This document shows positions 34,898-44,167 of a stretch of DNA of 64,000 nucleotides, one piece after another. The notes under the pieces were generated by a model. It saw nothing but the letters and a program-made list of their open reading frames with translations. It was not told where the DNA came from and did no database searches. A program made the position numbers and the translations under genes. Within the stretch, counting starts at the first letter, position 1. Every line of letters begins with the position of its first letter. Where the stretch lies: the NCBI RefSeq assembly GCF_002886255.1, contig NZ_KZ614149.1, forward strand, positions 1,426,001-1,490,000, written 5' to 3'. Source of the DNA: Alteribacillus bidgolensis (GTDB taxonomy: Bacteria; Bacillota; Bacilli; Bacillales; Marinococcaceae).

Positions 34898-36310
34898 CTA
34901 TAGTTTTCTTATTGTAAATCGATCACGAAGGACAGGCCAGTTTTGTGGAAACGGTATGCCAAGCACCCAATAACTTCCGCCTCTCAATCCGTACTCTTCG
35001 ATCGTCTCATATTTCACCTGCATGCTTCTGGCATCCTCAAACCACACTTCATGTTCTTGAGCCGTTTCATCCACATAGCGAAAGAAAGGGGACTGATAGG
35101 TTTCATCATATTCGATTGCCGCTCCGTAATCCGCTGCCAGCTGCAGCGCTTCCATAGGACTCACGGTTCGTGCGAATGTGCCTTCTACCCAGGGTATTCG
35201 CCAATCCCTTCCATAGAGCGGTATTCCCATTAATATTTTTTCCCTCGGGATTTCGGTAACTGCATAATCCAACACTTCTCTAACCTCATTAATAGGTGCA
35301 ATCGCCAATGGTCTGCCACCGGCCCATCCCCATTCATATGTCATCAGCACCACAAAATCAACAATTTCACCGTGAGCTGGATAATCATGCGCTTCATATA
35401 ACAGTCCTTCCTGGCCGGCACGGTCTTTCGGTGCTAAAGCTGTAGAGACCGTATATCCTTCCGGATGCAGCCTGGCCACTGTACGTCGTAGAAAATTGTT
35501 ATAGTTTTCTCTGTCTTCTGGATACACATATTCAAAATCTAAATTGACACCTGTGTGTCCTTTAGCCTCCATTGTATCCAAAATGTTAGTGATCAATATT
35601 TCCTGCAGCTCCGTGTTTCTGAGAATGGTTGCTGCGATATCGGAATCGAACGAGCCATTTGAAAAATTAGTCAATACGAGTAACGGCGCTGTATTCGTGG
35701 GTCTTGCTGCTTCTAACACCGCCATATCCTGCAGCTCTGTGATGAAGCCGTCTTCTTTTATGGAGTAAGTAAATGGGGCTATATAGGTAAAGTTTCTTCC
35801 TAATGCAAGTACTTCACTGCTTCCTTCTTCATCCATGCTGGTTGTATAAGCATTAATATCTTTTACTGGTCTCGGCCTCCTTGGGATATAAAGAATCTGG
35901 CCGATAAAAAGCATGTTTGGATCAGCAATATTGTTCACTGCAATGATTTGGTTCATGGACACTCCATACCGCTGTGCCATGGCCCACAAGCTTTCCCCGG
36001 GCTGGACCATATGAGGAAAGTAAGGAAGGACCAGCATCTCGCCTATATAAAGAAGAGAAGGATTGGTGATTTGATTGACCTCCGCGAGCTCTTGTACCGA
36101 AACGCCAAAACGCTGTGCGATCCCCCAGAGCGTATCACCAGCCTGTACGACGTATTCACGGCCAGGTTCAGGAATGACGAGCGCCTGCCCCACTACCAAT
36201 ACATTAGGGTTCTCCAATTGATTTACTAAAATGATTTGATTGATATCCGTTTGGTAACGCCGGGATATTTCCCATACTGATTCTCCAGCTTCCACCACAT
36301 GAATCCGCAT
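34898..36310 (-). CDS. spore cortex-lytic glycoside hydrolase, YaaH/SleL type (3 LysM + GH18)
   Basis: A 470-residue protein: three LysM modules (about 3-48, 53-96, 100-143) followed by a GH18 domain (about 170-465). The GH18 catalytic motif appears as GVNLDFEYV with acid Glu260. SleL/YaaH is an N-acetylglucosaminidase that degrades cortex fragments during germination. YaaH usually has two LysM modules; three is a longer version. No signal peptide is seen, which is normal for coat-delivered YaaH. It fits with the germinant-receptor genes at 42-47 kb. Confidence 0.9.
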   Translation of the reverse strand: MRIHVVEAGESVWEISRRYQTDINQIILVNQLENPNVLVVGQALVIPEPGREYVVQAGDTLWGIAQRFGVSVQELAEVNQITNPSLLYIGEMLVLPYFPHMVQPGESLWAMAQRYGVSMNQIIAVNNIADPNMLFIGQILYIPRRPRPVKDINAYTTSMDEEGSSEVLALGRNFTYIAPFTYSIKEDGFITELQDMAVLEAARPTNTAPLLVLTNFSNGSFDSDIAATILRNTELQEILITNILDTMEAKGHTGVNLDFEYVYPEDRENYNNFLRRTVARLHPEGYTVSTALAPKDRAGQEGLLYEAHDYPAHGEIVDFVVLMTYEWGWAGGRPLAIAPINEVREVLDYAVTEIPREKILMGIPLYGRDWRIPWVEGTFARTVSPMEALQLAADYGAAIEYDETYQSPFFRYVDETAQEHEVWFEDARSMQVKYETIEEYGLRGGSYWVLGIPFPQNWPVLRDRFTIRKL

Positions 36311-36542
36311 GATACCCTCACCTCACAGGCAGTCTCTTTTTATCATGCTATTCATGGGAGTCCCGTCTTATTATGTATTTCGTTATTACCTATAACAATA
36401 GCCAGTTATCATATCTGCAAACCTATCCATTGTTGCAGATAAAGGCCATATTCTTGAACATGAATAAGAAGGATTTTCAATTAATAAATTGAACCTATTT
36501 TAATGACAAGTTCATTGTAATCGTAAGGGGAGGAAAAATGTA

Positions 36543-36975
36543 ATGAGTAACTTTAATTATGAAATTAAAACAATTCCTGCTTTTCGTGCCATGGATTAAA
36601 ATGTGATGTGCCGTTTTCAGAGATTGATACTATTCAGGATGTCATTAAAACCATGACCAGCAGAAAAAGCGAACTTGATTATGCTGTAAATCCCGATGGG
36701 GATTATCCCATCACCTAAGACCAGATGGATTTGTACATTATTCCGTATATGAAGTCCAAGAGGAACAGTTGCTTCTTGAAGATATGGTAGAAGTCAATGT
36801 TCCAAAAAGGACGTATTTAGTAACACAAAACAAAGGTGAAAATATTGAACAAACGTATGGAAAAATCTTAGAATGGATAAAACAAAGTGATTATGTTCCT
36901 TATGATTATGATGACTTACCGATAAAATACGAAAGGTATTCGAGTGATTCCGATTCGTTTCATCTTCATTTTTAA
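36543..36975 (+). pseudogene. GyrI-like effector-binding protein, frameshifted
   Basis: With a good ribosome site (GGGGAGG) the gene begins MSNFNYEIKTIPAFRAM and reaches TAA at once; adding one base after GCCATGG restores GLKCDVPFSEIDTIQD. A second shift near 36700 restores GLSHHLRPDGFVHYSVYEVQ, and the rest is intact (VEVNVPKRTYLV, YGKILEWIKQSDY). This is the GyrI-like/AraC effector-binding fold. Two small indels in an otherwise well-kept sequence mean recent loss or sequencing errors. Confidence 0.75.
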
Positions 36976-37193
36976 ATATTAATACCGGTTGTAAAAGAAT
37001 AAATAATATTCTAAAAAACTTTCGTATATAAGAAATCAGTCCGCATCGATCGTTAAATGTTAAATCTTTGTAAAGTTCAGATTTTCAACTTTATACTTTA
37101 AATTTTTAAAAGTATAATGAAAAAGCCAAACGGAGCATTATTCAACTATATTAAAAAAATGTAACACCGCAGTAAGAAAGGGGTGACAAAGTT

Positions 37194-37436
37194 ATGAGTG
37201 AAATAATGTTACAGAACATATTAGAAGAATTGAAAGGAATGAAGACGGAACAACAACTTACAAACCAACGGCTTACATCTCTTGAAACAGAGCAGCAGCA
37301 GACCAGCCAACAGCTTTCTTCGATTGAAACGGTACAGCACCAGACCAACCAGCGGCTTGACGCCATGGAAACGGAGCAGGCCCTAATTAAACAGGCTGTT
37401 ATAGAAACAAATGAAATTGTTCATTATTTGCTGTAA
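37194..37436 (+). CDS. small coiled-coil protein with 14-residue repeats
   Basis: An 80-residue protein built on four 14-residue repeats: LKGMKTEQQLTNQR, LTSLETEQQQTSQQ, LSSIETVQHQTNQR and LDAMETEQALIKQA. It has a short N-terminal MSEIMLQNILEE and an end VIETNEIVHYLL. The heptad pattern predicts a coiled coil. AAAGGGGTG precedes the ATG. Such proteins are widespread in bacilli with no known role. Confidence 0.75.
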   Translation: MSEIMLQNILEELKGMKTEQQLTNQRLTSLETEQQQTSQQLSSIETVQHQTNQRLDAMETEQALIKQAVIETNEIVHYLL

Positions 37437-37552
37437 TTACTTCAGTAAGAAATAACGGAAAGGTGTCCGCTAAATCTTAATATGGACTTTAAAAACTATT
37501 CCAGACAACATGAATGACATGTTAGATAAAGTGTACATGTTTTTAGAAGATC

Positions 37553-37990
37553 ATGATTACTTCAGTAAATTCGTTTGCCATTAGGCTCGTGAATCTACCA
37601 AATCAAAATGAAGTGAATTATATTAATACGGATCCATATATTGTTAGTTCAAATATTCGAAAGCATACAATTATCGATTATACATATCAAAACGAAAATC
37701 ATCGTTATAAAATGACGGCTTGTCATCCATCAGCGCATCATTTGCCTTCTTTAGAAAGAGATGTTCAGATGGTTAGAGATGGATTAGATTTATATACGAT
37801 AGATACGCATTATATGAAAAGCGAGTTAATTTCTTCGAAAAACAAAGTAACGATTGTAGAAGGAATGAGTGTCGCATTTATTAATCCAGATTTATTTGAT
37901 TTAAAAATTTACTTCTATACAGATGGTGAAACGGAATTAATGCTCACTCGAACCAGAAGTGTCGCTACTTTATCGTATCGAAAAAAATAA
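37553..37990 (+). CDS. hypothetical protein
   Basis: A 145-residue soluble protein of mixed composition (begins MITSVNSFAIRLVNL, contains MVRDGLDLYTIDTHYMKSEL). I do not recognise the family. The ribosome site before the ATG is weak (AGAAG), and an upstream frame MFLEDHDYFSKFVCH ends in a stop overlapping this start, so a frameshift near 37560 may have split a longer gene. A strong terminator follows. Confidence 0.5.
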   Translation: MITSVNSFAIRLVNLPNQNEVNYINTDPYIVSSNIRKHTIIDYTYQNENHRYKMTACHPSAHHLPSLERDVQMVRDGLDLYTIDTHYMKSELISSKNKVTIVEGMSVAFINPDLFDLKIYFYTDGETELMLTRTRSVATLSYRKK

Positions 37991-38001
37991 CTCATTTAAT
38001 A

Positions 38002-38038
38002 AAAAGGAACCTGTACTCTCTTCCTACAGGTTCCTTTT
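38002..38038. terminator. bidirectional terminator between convergent genes
   Basis: AAAAGGAACCTGTA (38002-38015) and TACAGGTTCCTTTT (38025-38038) form a perfect 14-bp stem with T runs on both strands. It serves the plus-strand hypothetical gene and the minus-strand zinc GTPase. Confidence 0.85.
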
Positions 38039-38045
38039 GACATAT

Positions 38046-38969
38046 CTACTCGTTTGTTTGACATTCAGATACCGTTGTTTTGATTTGTTCTTCGTTAAGG
38101 TTCTCGCCGATAAATACTAATTCCGTTGTATAGTCCTTCTGTTGACGACAGCGTTCATACATCGTAACTCCGTAAGAATAATTAAAAAGATGGAGACCAG
38201 GTGTTTCATCTAACCGAACAAACCCTTTTGCTCGATAAAGTTGGCCTGATACCTCCATTAACTTTTTCTCTAGTTGAATACGGTTCACTGGGTTTTTGAC
38301 AGAGACAGTGAATGTATGCAAATGAAGGTGGTAATGTTCATGCGTATGTTCTTGGGATGTGTGTTTTCTTTTTATCGATTGCAATCTAGACAGATCAATA
38401 TCTGCAAACACAGCCGGTATCCTCACCGCTTCAGGATTAATAGTACGAATTCCTTCCATTAATCCATCTTTTTCGATTTCATCTATGGTATCTATTTTAT
38501 TAACAATAATCGCATCTGCATGTTTGACTTGTTCTTTAAGCAGTTTTTTCAGCTTTCCACTCATTCTTCCTTCCAGCCATTGTTTGGCATTTACAACAGT
38601 CACAATCCCTTTCAAGTCTACATTGTGAACGATAGACAAGTGTGTACACGCATCAACGACCTCAATGAGATGTGCGGCCCCTGTAGATTCAATATAGATA
38701 GCGTCCAATTCATAAGTGTCGGCCATGTCTTTCATTTGTGAACTCAATGTACCTTGGAGGCTACAGCAAATACATCCATTTAATAATTCTTTTAAGGTAA
38801 CATCACCGGGTACGATGGCAGAATCAATGCTTTTTTCCCCCATCTCGTTCATGATGACACCGAGTTTTCTACCTTGATATTGCTCAAATTCAAGGAGCCG
38901 AGCAAGCAATGTACTTTTCCCGCTTCCTAAAAAACCACTTAGAATATAAATATCTATTTTATTAGCCAT
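38046..38969 (-). CDS. COG0523 (CobW/ZNG) GTPase, putative zinc chaperone
   Basis: A 307-residue G3E GTPase: Walker A GFLGSGKST (12-20), the metal-binding CxCC motif GCICCS (Cys66, 68, 69), NKID for guanine recognition, a His-rich linker (HTSQEHTHEHYHLHLH, near 210-225) and a CobW C-terminal domain. It uses GTP to insert metal, in zinc-related members into client enzymes when zinc is scarce. A Zur-like box upstream (39008-39026) supports the zinc link. AAGGAG precedes the ATG. Confidence 0.9.
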   Translation of the reverse strand: MANKIDIYILSGFLGSGKSTLLARLLEFEQYQGRKLGVIMNEMGEKSIDSAIVPGDVTLKELLNGCICCSLQGTLSSQMKDMADTYELDAIYIESTGAAHLIEVVDACTHLSIVHNVDLKGIVTVVNAKQWLEGRMSGKLKKLLKEQVKHADAIIVNKIDTIDEIEKDGLMEGIRTINPEAVRIPAVFADIDLSRLQSIKRKHTSQEHTHEHYHLHLHTFTVSVKNPVNRIQLEKKLMEVSGQLYRAKGFVRLDETPGLHLFNYSYGVTMYERCRQQKDYTTELVFIGENLNEEQIKTTVSECQTNE

Positions 38970-39007
38970 GAATTACTCCTTCTTTCTATGTTCATCGCTC
39001 TTATTAT

Positions 39008-39026
39008 AATCGAAATCATTACGTTT
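39008..39026 (-). promoter_or_regulatory. putative Zur box
   Basis: The minus strand reads AAACGTAATGATTTCGATT, close to the Bacillus Zur consensus centred on CGTAATNATTACG with one mismatch in the right arm. It lies about 40 nt upstream of the COG0523 gene. Confidence 0.5.
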
Positions 39027-39059
39027 TTAGGTGTCTCTATATTAAAGCAAGAATAAATG

Positions 39060-39605
39060 AGAAAGCAATACGTTCAGCAATAGTTGGTCCAACACCAGTG
39101 ATTTCTTGTAATTTAATAGGACGCTGGTGACTGAAGAAATTTCGAAATTTCAATATCTCCAGACTGATAGGTACTGTATAGATCAACGTCTTCATTTCTG
39201 AGACGGTTCAACTACATCTGCATCCGTATGCCCATAATTATTCTCTCCATAGAACAGAACAGCCATGTCAGGACCTACTCATCTATAAATGCCTGACTTG
39301 TAGACGTCAACTCCGTGGTGGCCAACTGTAAGTATCTGTGGTGTGTTCTTTTCCACTATCCAATACATTTTTACTTCAACCTCGTTCAGAACGTCGATTA
39401 AACTACCAATATGGTCCACATCAGGATGTGTGGCAACTATCCATTCTAATTTCTTCAATTCCTTGCTCTTCAAGATACTGAACCACTTTTTCCCCTGCTC
39501 CTTTTCTTCCCCGTCAATAAGGATGTTTCCACCAGCGCCATTAGTTCCAGAAGTATGCTATCCCCTTGTCCAACATCAATAATAAACTAGCATAAACTAA
39601 AGTAT
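39060..39605 (-). pseudogene. ComEC-like metallo-beta-lactamase protein with C-terminal HhH, decayed
   Basis: Pieces in several minus-strand frames add up to one gene: IDVGQGDSILL, ILIDGEEKEQGKKVVQYLEE, LEWIVATHPDVDHIGSLIDV, ILTVGHHG, PDMAVLFYGENNYGHTDADV, LRNEDVDLYSTYQSGDIEIS and finally the helix-hairpin-helix KLQEITGVGPTIAERIAF. These match the secreted MBL-fold hydrolases related to the ComEC C-terminal domain. At least four frameshifts are needed, so it is dead. Confidence 0.75.
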
Positions 39606-39701
39606 GTACTTCCATATTTTCATAGAATCCCTCCAATTGTCATGTGTGGCTACTATTCTATCACGTCTTTTGGAGGTAATTATAAATGGTTATCTTAAAA
39701 T

Positions 39702-39830
39702 TCACTGATGTATATAACGTTTCTTTAATGCTTCTTCTAAAATGTTAATAAAATCATTGTCAAGCTCTAATTCCTTCGCCTTCTCGGATGTTTCTACAAG
39801 AACGGAAATTGACATCTCCTCTAGACCCAT
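39702..39830 (-). CDS. sda: Sda-like sporulation histidine kinase inhibitor
   Basis: A 42-residue peptide, MGLEEMSISVLVETSEKAKE then LELDNDFINILEEALKKRYI. The pattern LSxELLxESYxKAxELxLDxDFIxLxExEIKRR of Sda is largely kept (VETSEKAKELELDNDFINILEEALKKR). Sda forms a helical hairpin that blocks KinA autophosphorylation and holds sporulation back while DNA replication is disturbed. GGGAGG lies nine bases before the ATG. The family match is by eye, and the YF of ESYFKA is not conserved. Confidence 0.6.
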   Translation of the reverse strand: MGLEEMSISVLVETSEKAKELELDNDFINILEEALKKRYIHQ

Positions 39831-40000
39831 TGAATAGTACCTCCCTAAAATTTTACCCACGCGACTTATTTTAACCTATAAGTCAAATTTTTTAAAGTTG
39901 TTTTTCTGAATATTTAGTTTATTAAGAGTAGGACATCTTATGAAGGGGTACGACAACGATTCCTTCCTTTTCATGTCATAAGACATTATTTTACAAATGA

Positions 40001-40034
40001 AACCCTCGGTTATTATTTAATTTAACCGAGGGTT
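40001..40034. terminator. hairpin downstream of the recombinase pseudogene
   Basis: AACCCTCGGTT (40001-40011) and AACCGAGGGTT (40024-40034) form an 11-bp stem, followed on the + strand by GTTTATTTTTTATT. Confidence 0.6.
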
Positions 40035-40080
40035 GTTTATTTTTTATTGGGAAATATCCGTAAAGTTATTATTTTTTATC

Positions 40081-40968
40081 CTACAGCTGATTCAATTTAC
40101 CCATTATTTTTTGCCTAGATGGATTAGTATAAATCAACGTAGTATGGATATTTGAATGACCTGCAATATGAGCCACTTTATGTACATCAAATCCATTTTC
40201 TAGTGCATGAGAACAAAAAGTAGTGTCTTAAATCATGAGGGCTTAACACTTGTTCCAATCCAGCTAGCTGACTATACTTTCGAAACATATCGTTAGCCGT
40301 CATACGGCTTAAATTTGGCCCTTTGTTAGATAAAAATAAATAGGGACTGTCTGTATACTTATGTTTTTTTCGTACTTCCAAGTAATCTTTTAAAGCTTGG
40401 ATCACCTTTTGATTTAAAAGGACAGTACGTTGTTTATCTCCCTTTCCAGAATAAATGACTAACTCTGAAGATAATAGGTGCAAATCTCGACTAATCTCAA
40501 TATTTAAAGCTTCACTAATCCGGCAGCCTGTAAAAGCAAGCAAAATTATCAGGGCATAGTCTCGAACATTTTGCTTTTCAACAACAGCTTGAATAAATTT
40601 ATGGACCTCTTTTTCGGTAAATTGTGCTGGTGAGGCATAGGTTTGTTGAATTTTTTTCTTCATTTTCTTTGTAATGACCATGTCTTCTTGAACGCCAACT
40701 GCTATCAGAAATTCATTATATTTTTGAATAGCCGAAAGTTTAGCGTTTATCGTTTTAGCACTTCGTTTTTTAATCACCTGAAGATTTGGAGATAGTCCTT
40801 TATATTTTGTATATAAAGAGCTCTTGGTTGTTTTCAAAGGTGCCCTCAAACCAAGAAAAATATTCTTTCACAGCCAATCGGTAATTACAAATGGTATTTT
40901 CAGACTTCTCTTCCAAACGAAGATGTTTAACAAAATTCTCAATTTAAACTCATAATCTTCAACCCCAT
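40081..40968 (-). pseudogene. tyrosine recombinase (XerC/D-like), frameshifted
   Basis: The middle frame (40187-40849) codes a phage-integrase domain: TGCRISEALN (catalytic Arg), SGKGDKQR (Lys), SPHDLRHYF (His-x2-Arg). One extra base near 40208 moves the rest to another frame, ENGFDVHKVAHIAGHSNIHT and TLIYTNPSRQK, which supplies the last His and the Tyr nucleophile, ending at 40081. The N-terminal SAM-like domain (ENFVKHLRLEEKSENTICNY) is in yet other frames with shifts near 40825 and 40945. All catalytic residues exist but in four pieces. Confidence 0.8.
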
Positions 40969-41021
40969 AAATTATGTTTAGTTTTTATTTGACAGGTTTA
41001 ATATAAATTATGTTTAGTTTT
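40967..41021. repeat. 19-bp direct repeat upstream of the recombinase
   Basis: ATAAATTATGTTTAGTTTT occurs at 40967-40985 and exactly again at 41003-41021, a 36-bp period, at the 5' end of the recombinase gene. It may be an operator pair or recombinase arm sites. Confidence 0.6.
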
Positions 41022-41050
41022 ATAAGAGAATTATATTATAATGAGACCAA

Positions 41051-41082
41051 AAACCATACATAATTGATATTATGTATGGTTT
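41051..41082 (-). terminator. 13-bp hairpin
   Basis: AAACCATACATAA (41051-41063) and TTATGTATGGTTT (41070-41082) form a perfect stem with a 6-nt loop. On the minus strand it continues TTGGTC, so a terminator role is possible; the sequence after the direct repeat could also be an element end. Confidence 0.45.
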
Positions 41083-41360
41083 GGTTCCCTTAATTAAGGG
41101 TTAAGATTCATTAAATATTGATTCACTTGTTCCATGACAAAAAAGTTCTTTACTGAAACAGGCTACTTTCTTCAACAATCAGGCTAAATTAATTGAATAA
41201 GCTTATTTCGACTAATAGAGTATCAGTTGGTGAAAAAATACCTTTTCTAACGTAACATGAAAATTTAGACTTCTTATTTCAAACATACGGATTTTTTATT
41301 AAAAGATCCTATTGTGACAAATACTATATTTACCTCATGATAAATAAGGAGATAAAATCC

Positions 41361-41597
41361 ATGAAAGTATTAGGAATCTTTGTATTCATTCTTTTATTAA
41401 CCAGCTCACTTAGTGTATTAATAGACATTCTTTTAGGTTTTAAGCTTTCTCACTCTTTAATTAATTTACTCAACCCATTTTGGGTAATTGAATCTGGAGA
41501 ATATGTGATGATAGTATTTTTTCTGTTGCTTACAATTGGTCAACAAATCGTAATCATCATAAAAAATAAAGCGAACAAACAAAATGGTTCTAATTAG
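41361..41597 (+). CDS. small two-helix membrane protein
   Basis: A 78-residue protein with two hydrophobic segments (VLGIFVFILLLTSSLSVLI and YVMIVFFLLLTIGQQIVII) and a basic C-terminus (KNKANKQNGSN). The start at 41361 is nine bases after AAGGAG; an upstream in-frame ATG at 41337 includes that site and is rejected. Its end overlaps the 3' end of the gerAB pseudogene on the other strand by 8 nt. Function unknown. Confidence 0.65.
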   Translation: MKVLGIFVFILLLTSSLSVLIDILLGFKLSHSLINLLNPFWVIESGEYVMIVFFLLLTIGQQIVIIIKNKANKQNGSN

Positions 41598-42911
41598 CTT
41601 TCTTCTTGAAACGGTTGCGAATCATAGTAATAATCAGCATTAACGCCGGAATAATCATCATGAAAGGCATGTGAAGGGGATATTGTACAACGTTTAGACC
41701 TTCTTCAATATGTTCCGCAGAATCGGAGGCAATCGTCATAGATAAAAAAATGAGAATAATCCCGGCTGGTAACAATTTGTTGATGATTTTTTAACTTGAA
41801 CAAATCGACCATTCCAATGACTGCAACATAAAAAAAGATGGATATTTTGAAAAACATATTAATCAGAAGAGTAAAGACAACAAGAGCATCAAGTCGTTGG
41901 ATAAACTCGAAAAGGTTGACCCTTCCGATGGTTGATAACAATGGAAAAGTAGATCTCTCCACTTCTTCAACACTAAGAACAGCGATATTTAAACTTGTTG
42001 TATAACTTAAGATAAACCCACTTGAAATTACGGCAGACTGTGGATTTGAAAGAAAGTCGTACCGTTTATAAAAAAGTTTAACTGTTTTGAAAAAAGATTG
42101 ATTAAAATAAGCACAGATTTTTATAAGAATGTTGATAAAAACAGGCTTTCTTGTATATTTTTGATCAATCTTTTTTATAAAGAAAACTTAATCAATGAAC
42201 GATTTTTCAACGATTCGAGCCATATTCCAATCAAACTTTATTTCAAAGCAACACAAACAGCCCAACTTTTTTAGCTAATTCGGACCGATTTAGATAAGGA
42301 AGCAGCATGGTAAAGATAATCATTTCTCCGAAAGGGAAAAAAGTAGTTAGTGGAAAGGCTGTCGTTAAGATTGGTTTCCATCCATTTTCCAGAAACGGCT
42401 GCAAATTATGGAGATCGACATTACCTGAAAAATAGATGAAAACATTTCCTGTGAATCCCAAAAAGATCATAATGACAATAAATACTTCTGCTGTTCTCCC
42501 TAATACTTCAATCCCTAGATAAAGTACATAACAAATGGTAAGAACAAACAAGATATTGATTGCCAATAAAGGGGTTCTTGGCATGGTCGATGTAAACAGC
42601 AACTCCCCGAAACTACGAATATTATGGGTAGTAGTATACAAAAAGTAGAAAATGTATAACAGGCCAATGACCCACCCCAGGTATTCACCAAATATTTCTC
42701 TAACATATCCTGTAAGTGGTAGATTTGGATATTGACGAAATAAAAAGTAATAAATGAAAAATAAGATAATTCCCCCGCACAGTCCTAAAAGAATAGCAAG
42801 CCAGGCGTCCTTTTTGGCATCTATTGCATTACTTATGACCAATGAAGTCCCCATCTCAAACATAAACATCATGGCAAATAGTTGAATGGCACTAACTTTT
42901 GCTTTCTCCAT
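41590..42911 (-). pseudogene. gerAB: gerAB-type germination permease, interrupted
   Basis: The first 217 residues (42911-42261) are intact and highly similar to the paralog at 46017. After AKKVG the frame runs into about 200 bp of foreign or scrambled AT-rich DNA (about 42050-42255) and stops. Downstream the coding resumes (ISSGFILSYTTSLNIAVLS, STIGRVNLFEFIQRLDAL) to 41705 and shifts frame again for the C-terminus (ASDSAEHIEEGLNVVQYPLH). It follows gerAC in the operon, the usual position for a B subunit. Confidence 0.85.
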
Positions 42912-42958
42912 CGTCTGGAATCCTCCCTTTCGTTACTTGCTATGACTAGACTTTTCCC

Positions 42959-44167
42959 TTATTTTATATATGGTTTTGTCCGCAAGCCTGACCGTCGAAT
43001 AAACGCTTGTACGTTTACGTTGACTTCTGTTTCAGGAAAAATTTCATCATCCCATTCTTTCTTTATCTTTTTCCATAATTTTGGGTCCTCCCGGTTGACA
43101 GTTTCCCCAAAACGAAAAATATCGGTTTTTTGTTCTTTGGCGGCTTCCACAGCCATCATGATTTCCTCTTTTATTTCCATCACCATCTGTTTTTCAAGTT
43201 TTTCAATGGATTCATGTTTATCGAGATCGATTGGACAATGGACTTCCGAGATGGCGCCTTCTGATCGAACTGTGACCTGAATAACGGGTTTTTTGTTTTT
43301 AATTTCCGCTTTAATATCCGTTTTAGAGCGTGTCATGTCAACGGCAATCCCCTTTTCTTTCTTTTCACAATCAAGATTCAAAATGGTTTTGGTTATCTCA
43401 TTATTAATCCATGTAGCCCCACGGGCAGCATCGTCATCCAACCATTTTTTGAGTGTACCCTTTTTAAAAATGGCAAGTCCTTTTATTTCTACGATTGTTT
43501 TAGGAGATATTTGTTGAACGTTTGTTAACTTATTCCCTTCTCTCGGATCACCATTAATCTCAACCCCCGTTAAATTTGCCCCTTCTTCTCCTAATTGTTG
43601 GATGACTTGATCGGCACGGGTACTTGCGTACTCTCCCCAGATCTTTTGAGAGGATTCTAATCCGCCAAGAATTTTGGCAGAGGGTAATTTCTCTAATGCT
43701 GTCGTGATTTGGAGTAGATTCTTTGCAGTATTATCTCTTACAATTAAAATAGGAAAAAGCCTACGAAATTGGGCGTCACGATCAATCCAATCAAACAAAT
43801 CTTGAATCCCTTCTTTTCTCGCTAGCTCCTCGCCAATTACCATTATTTGTACATGAGGAAAAAAAAGTTCCTGAGGTACCTTTGGCGCAATTTTTCGGAG
43901 TGCCTCCGCAACGGTGCTTCCTGTAGCTGAATGGGTCGTAACAGGAGACAATTCTGATTGTCCTCCTTGCCCTTGTCCACTGGCTATTTGTCCTTCATCT
44001 ATAATTTGGACGGTGACGAGATATCTGTTTTCCACATCATCGTCGCCTTCATCAATGCCGATAGCGCTTACGATGTTAAGATCTTGTAATTCGTTACGAT
44101 CCCAACAGCCTGACAGCAATGCAGTAGATAAAAGTACAAAAAGAATAATCAATGGTCTATGTTTCAT
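42959..44167 (-). CDS. gerAC: spore germination lipoprotein, Ger(x)C family
   Basis: A 402-residue C subunit of a GerA-type germinant receptor. The lipoprotein signal ends LLSGC and is followed by the family hallmark WDRNELQDLNIVSAIGIDEG. The C-terminal half is the Ger(x)C domain (DMTRSKTDIKAEIKNKKPVI). It sits in the inner spore membrane with the A and B subunits. Its ATG overlaps the gerAA stop by 11 nt, with GAGGG upstream. Confidence 0.93.
   Translation of the reverse strand: MKHRPLIILFVLLSTALLSGCWDRNELQDLNIVSAIGIDEGDDDVENRYLVTVQIIDEGQIASGQGQGGQSELSPVTTHSATGSTVAEALRKIAPKVPQELFFPHVQIMVIGEELARKEGIQDLFDWIDRDAQFRRLFPILIVRDNTAKNLLQITTALEKLPSAKILGGLESSQKIWGEYASTRADQVIQQLGEEGANLTGVEINGDPREGNKLTNVQQISPKTIVEIKGLAIFKKGTLKKWLDDDAARGATWINNEITKTILNLDCEKKEKGIAVDMTRSKTDIKAEIKNKKPVIQVTVRSEGAISEVHCPIDLDKHESIEKLEKQMVMEIKEEIMMAVEAAKEQKTDIFRFGETVNREDPKLWKKIKKEWDDEIFPETEVNVNVQAFIRRSGLRTKPYIK

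Noticed and set aside
42515..42706. short frames inside the gerAB genes (also 46742-46933)
   Set aside because: Both are alternative-frame shadows at the same place in the two paralogs, which follows from DNA similarity and not from coding.
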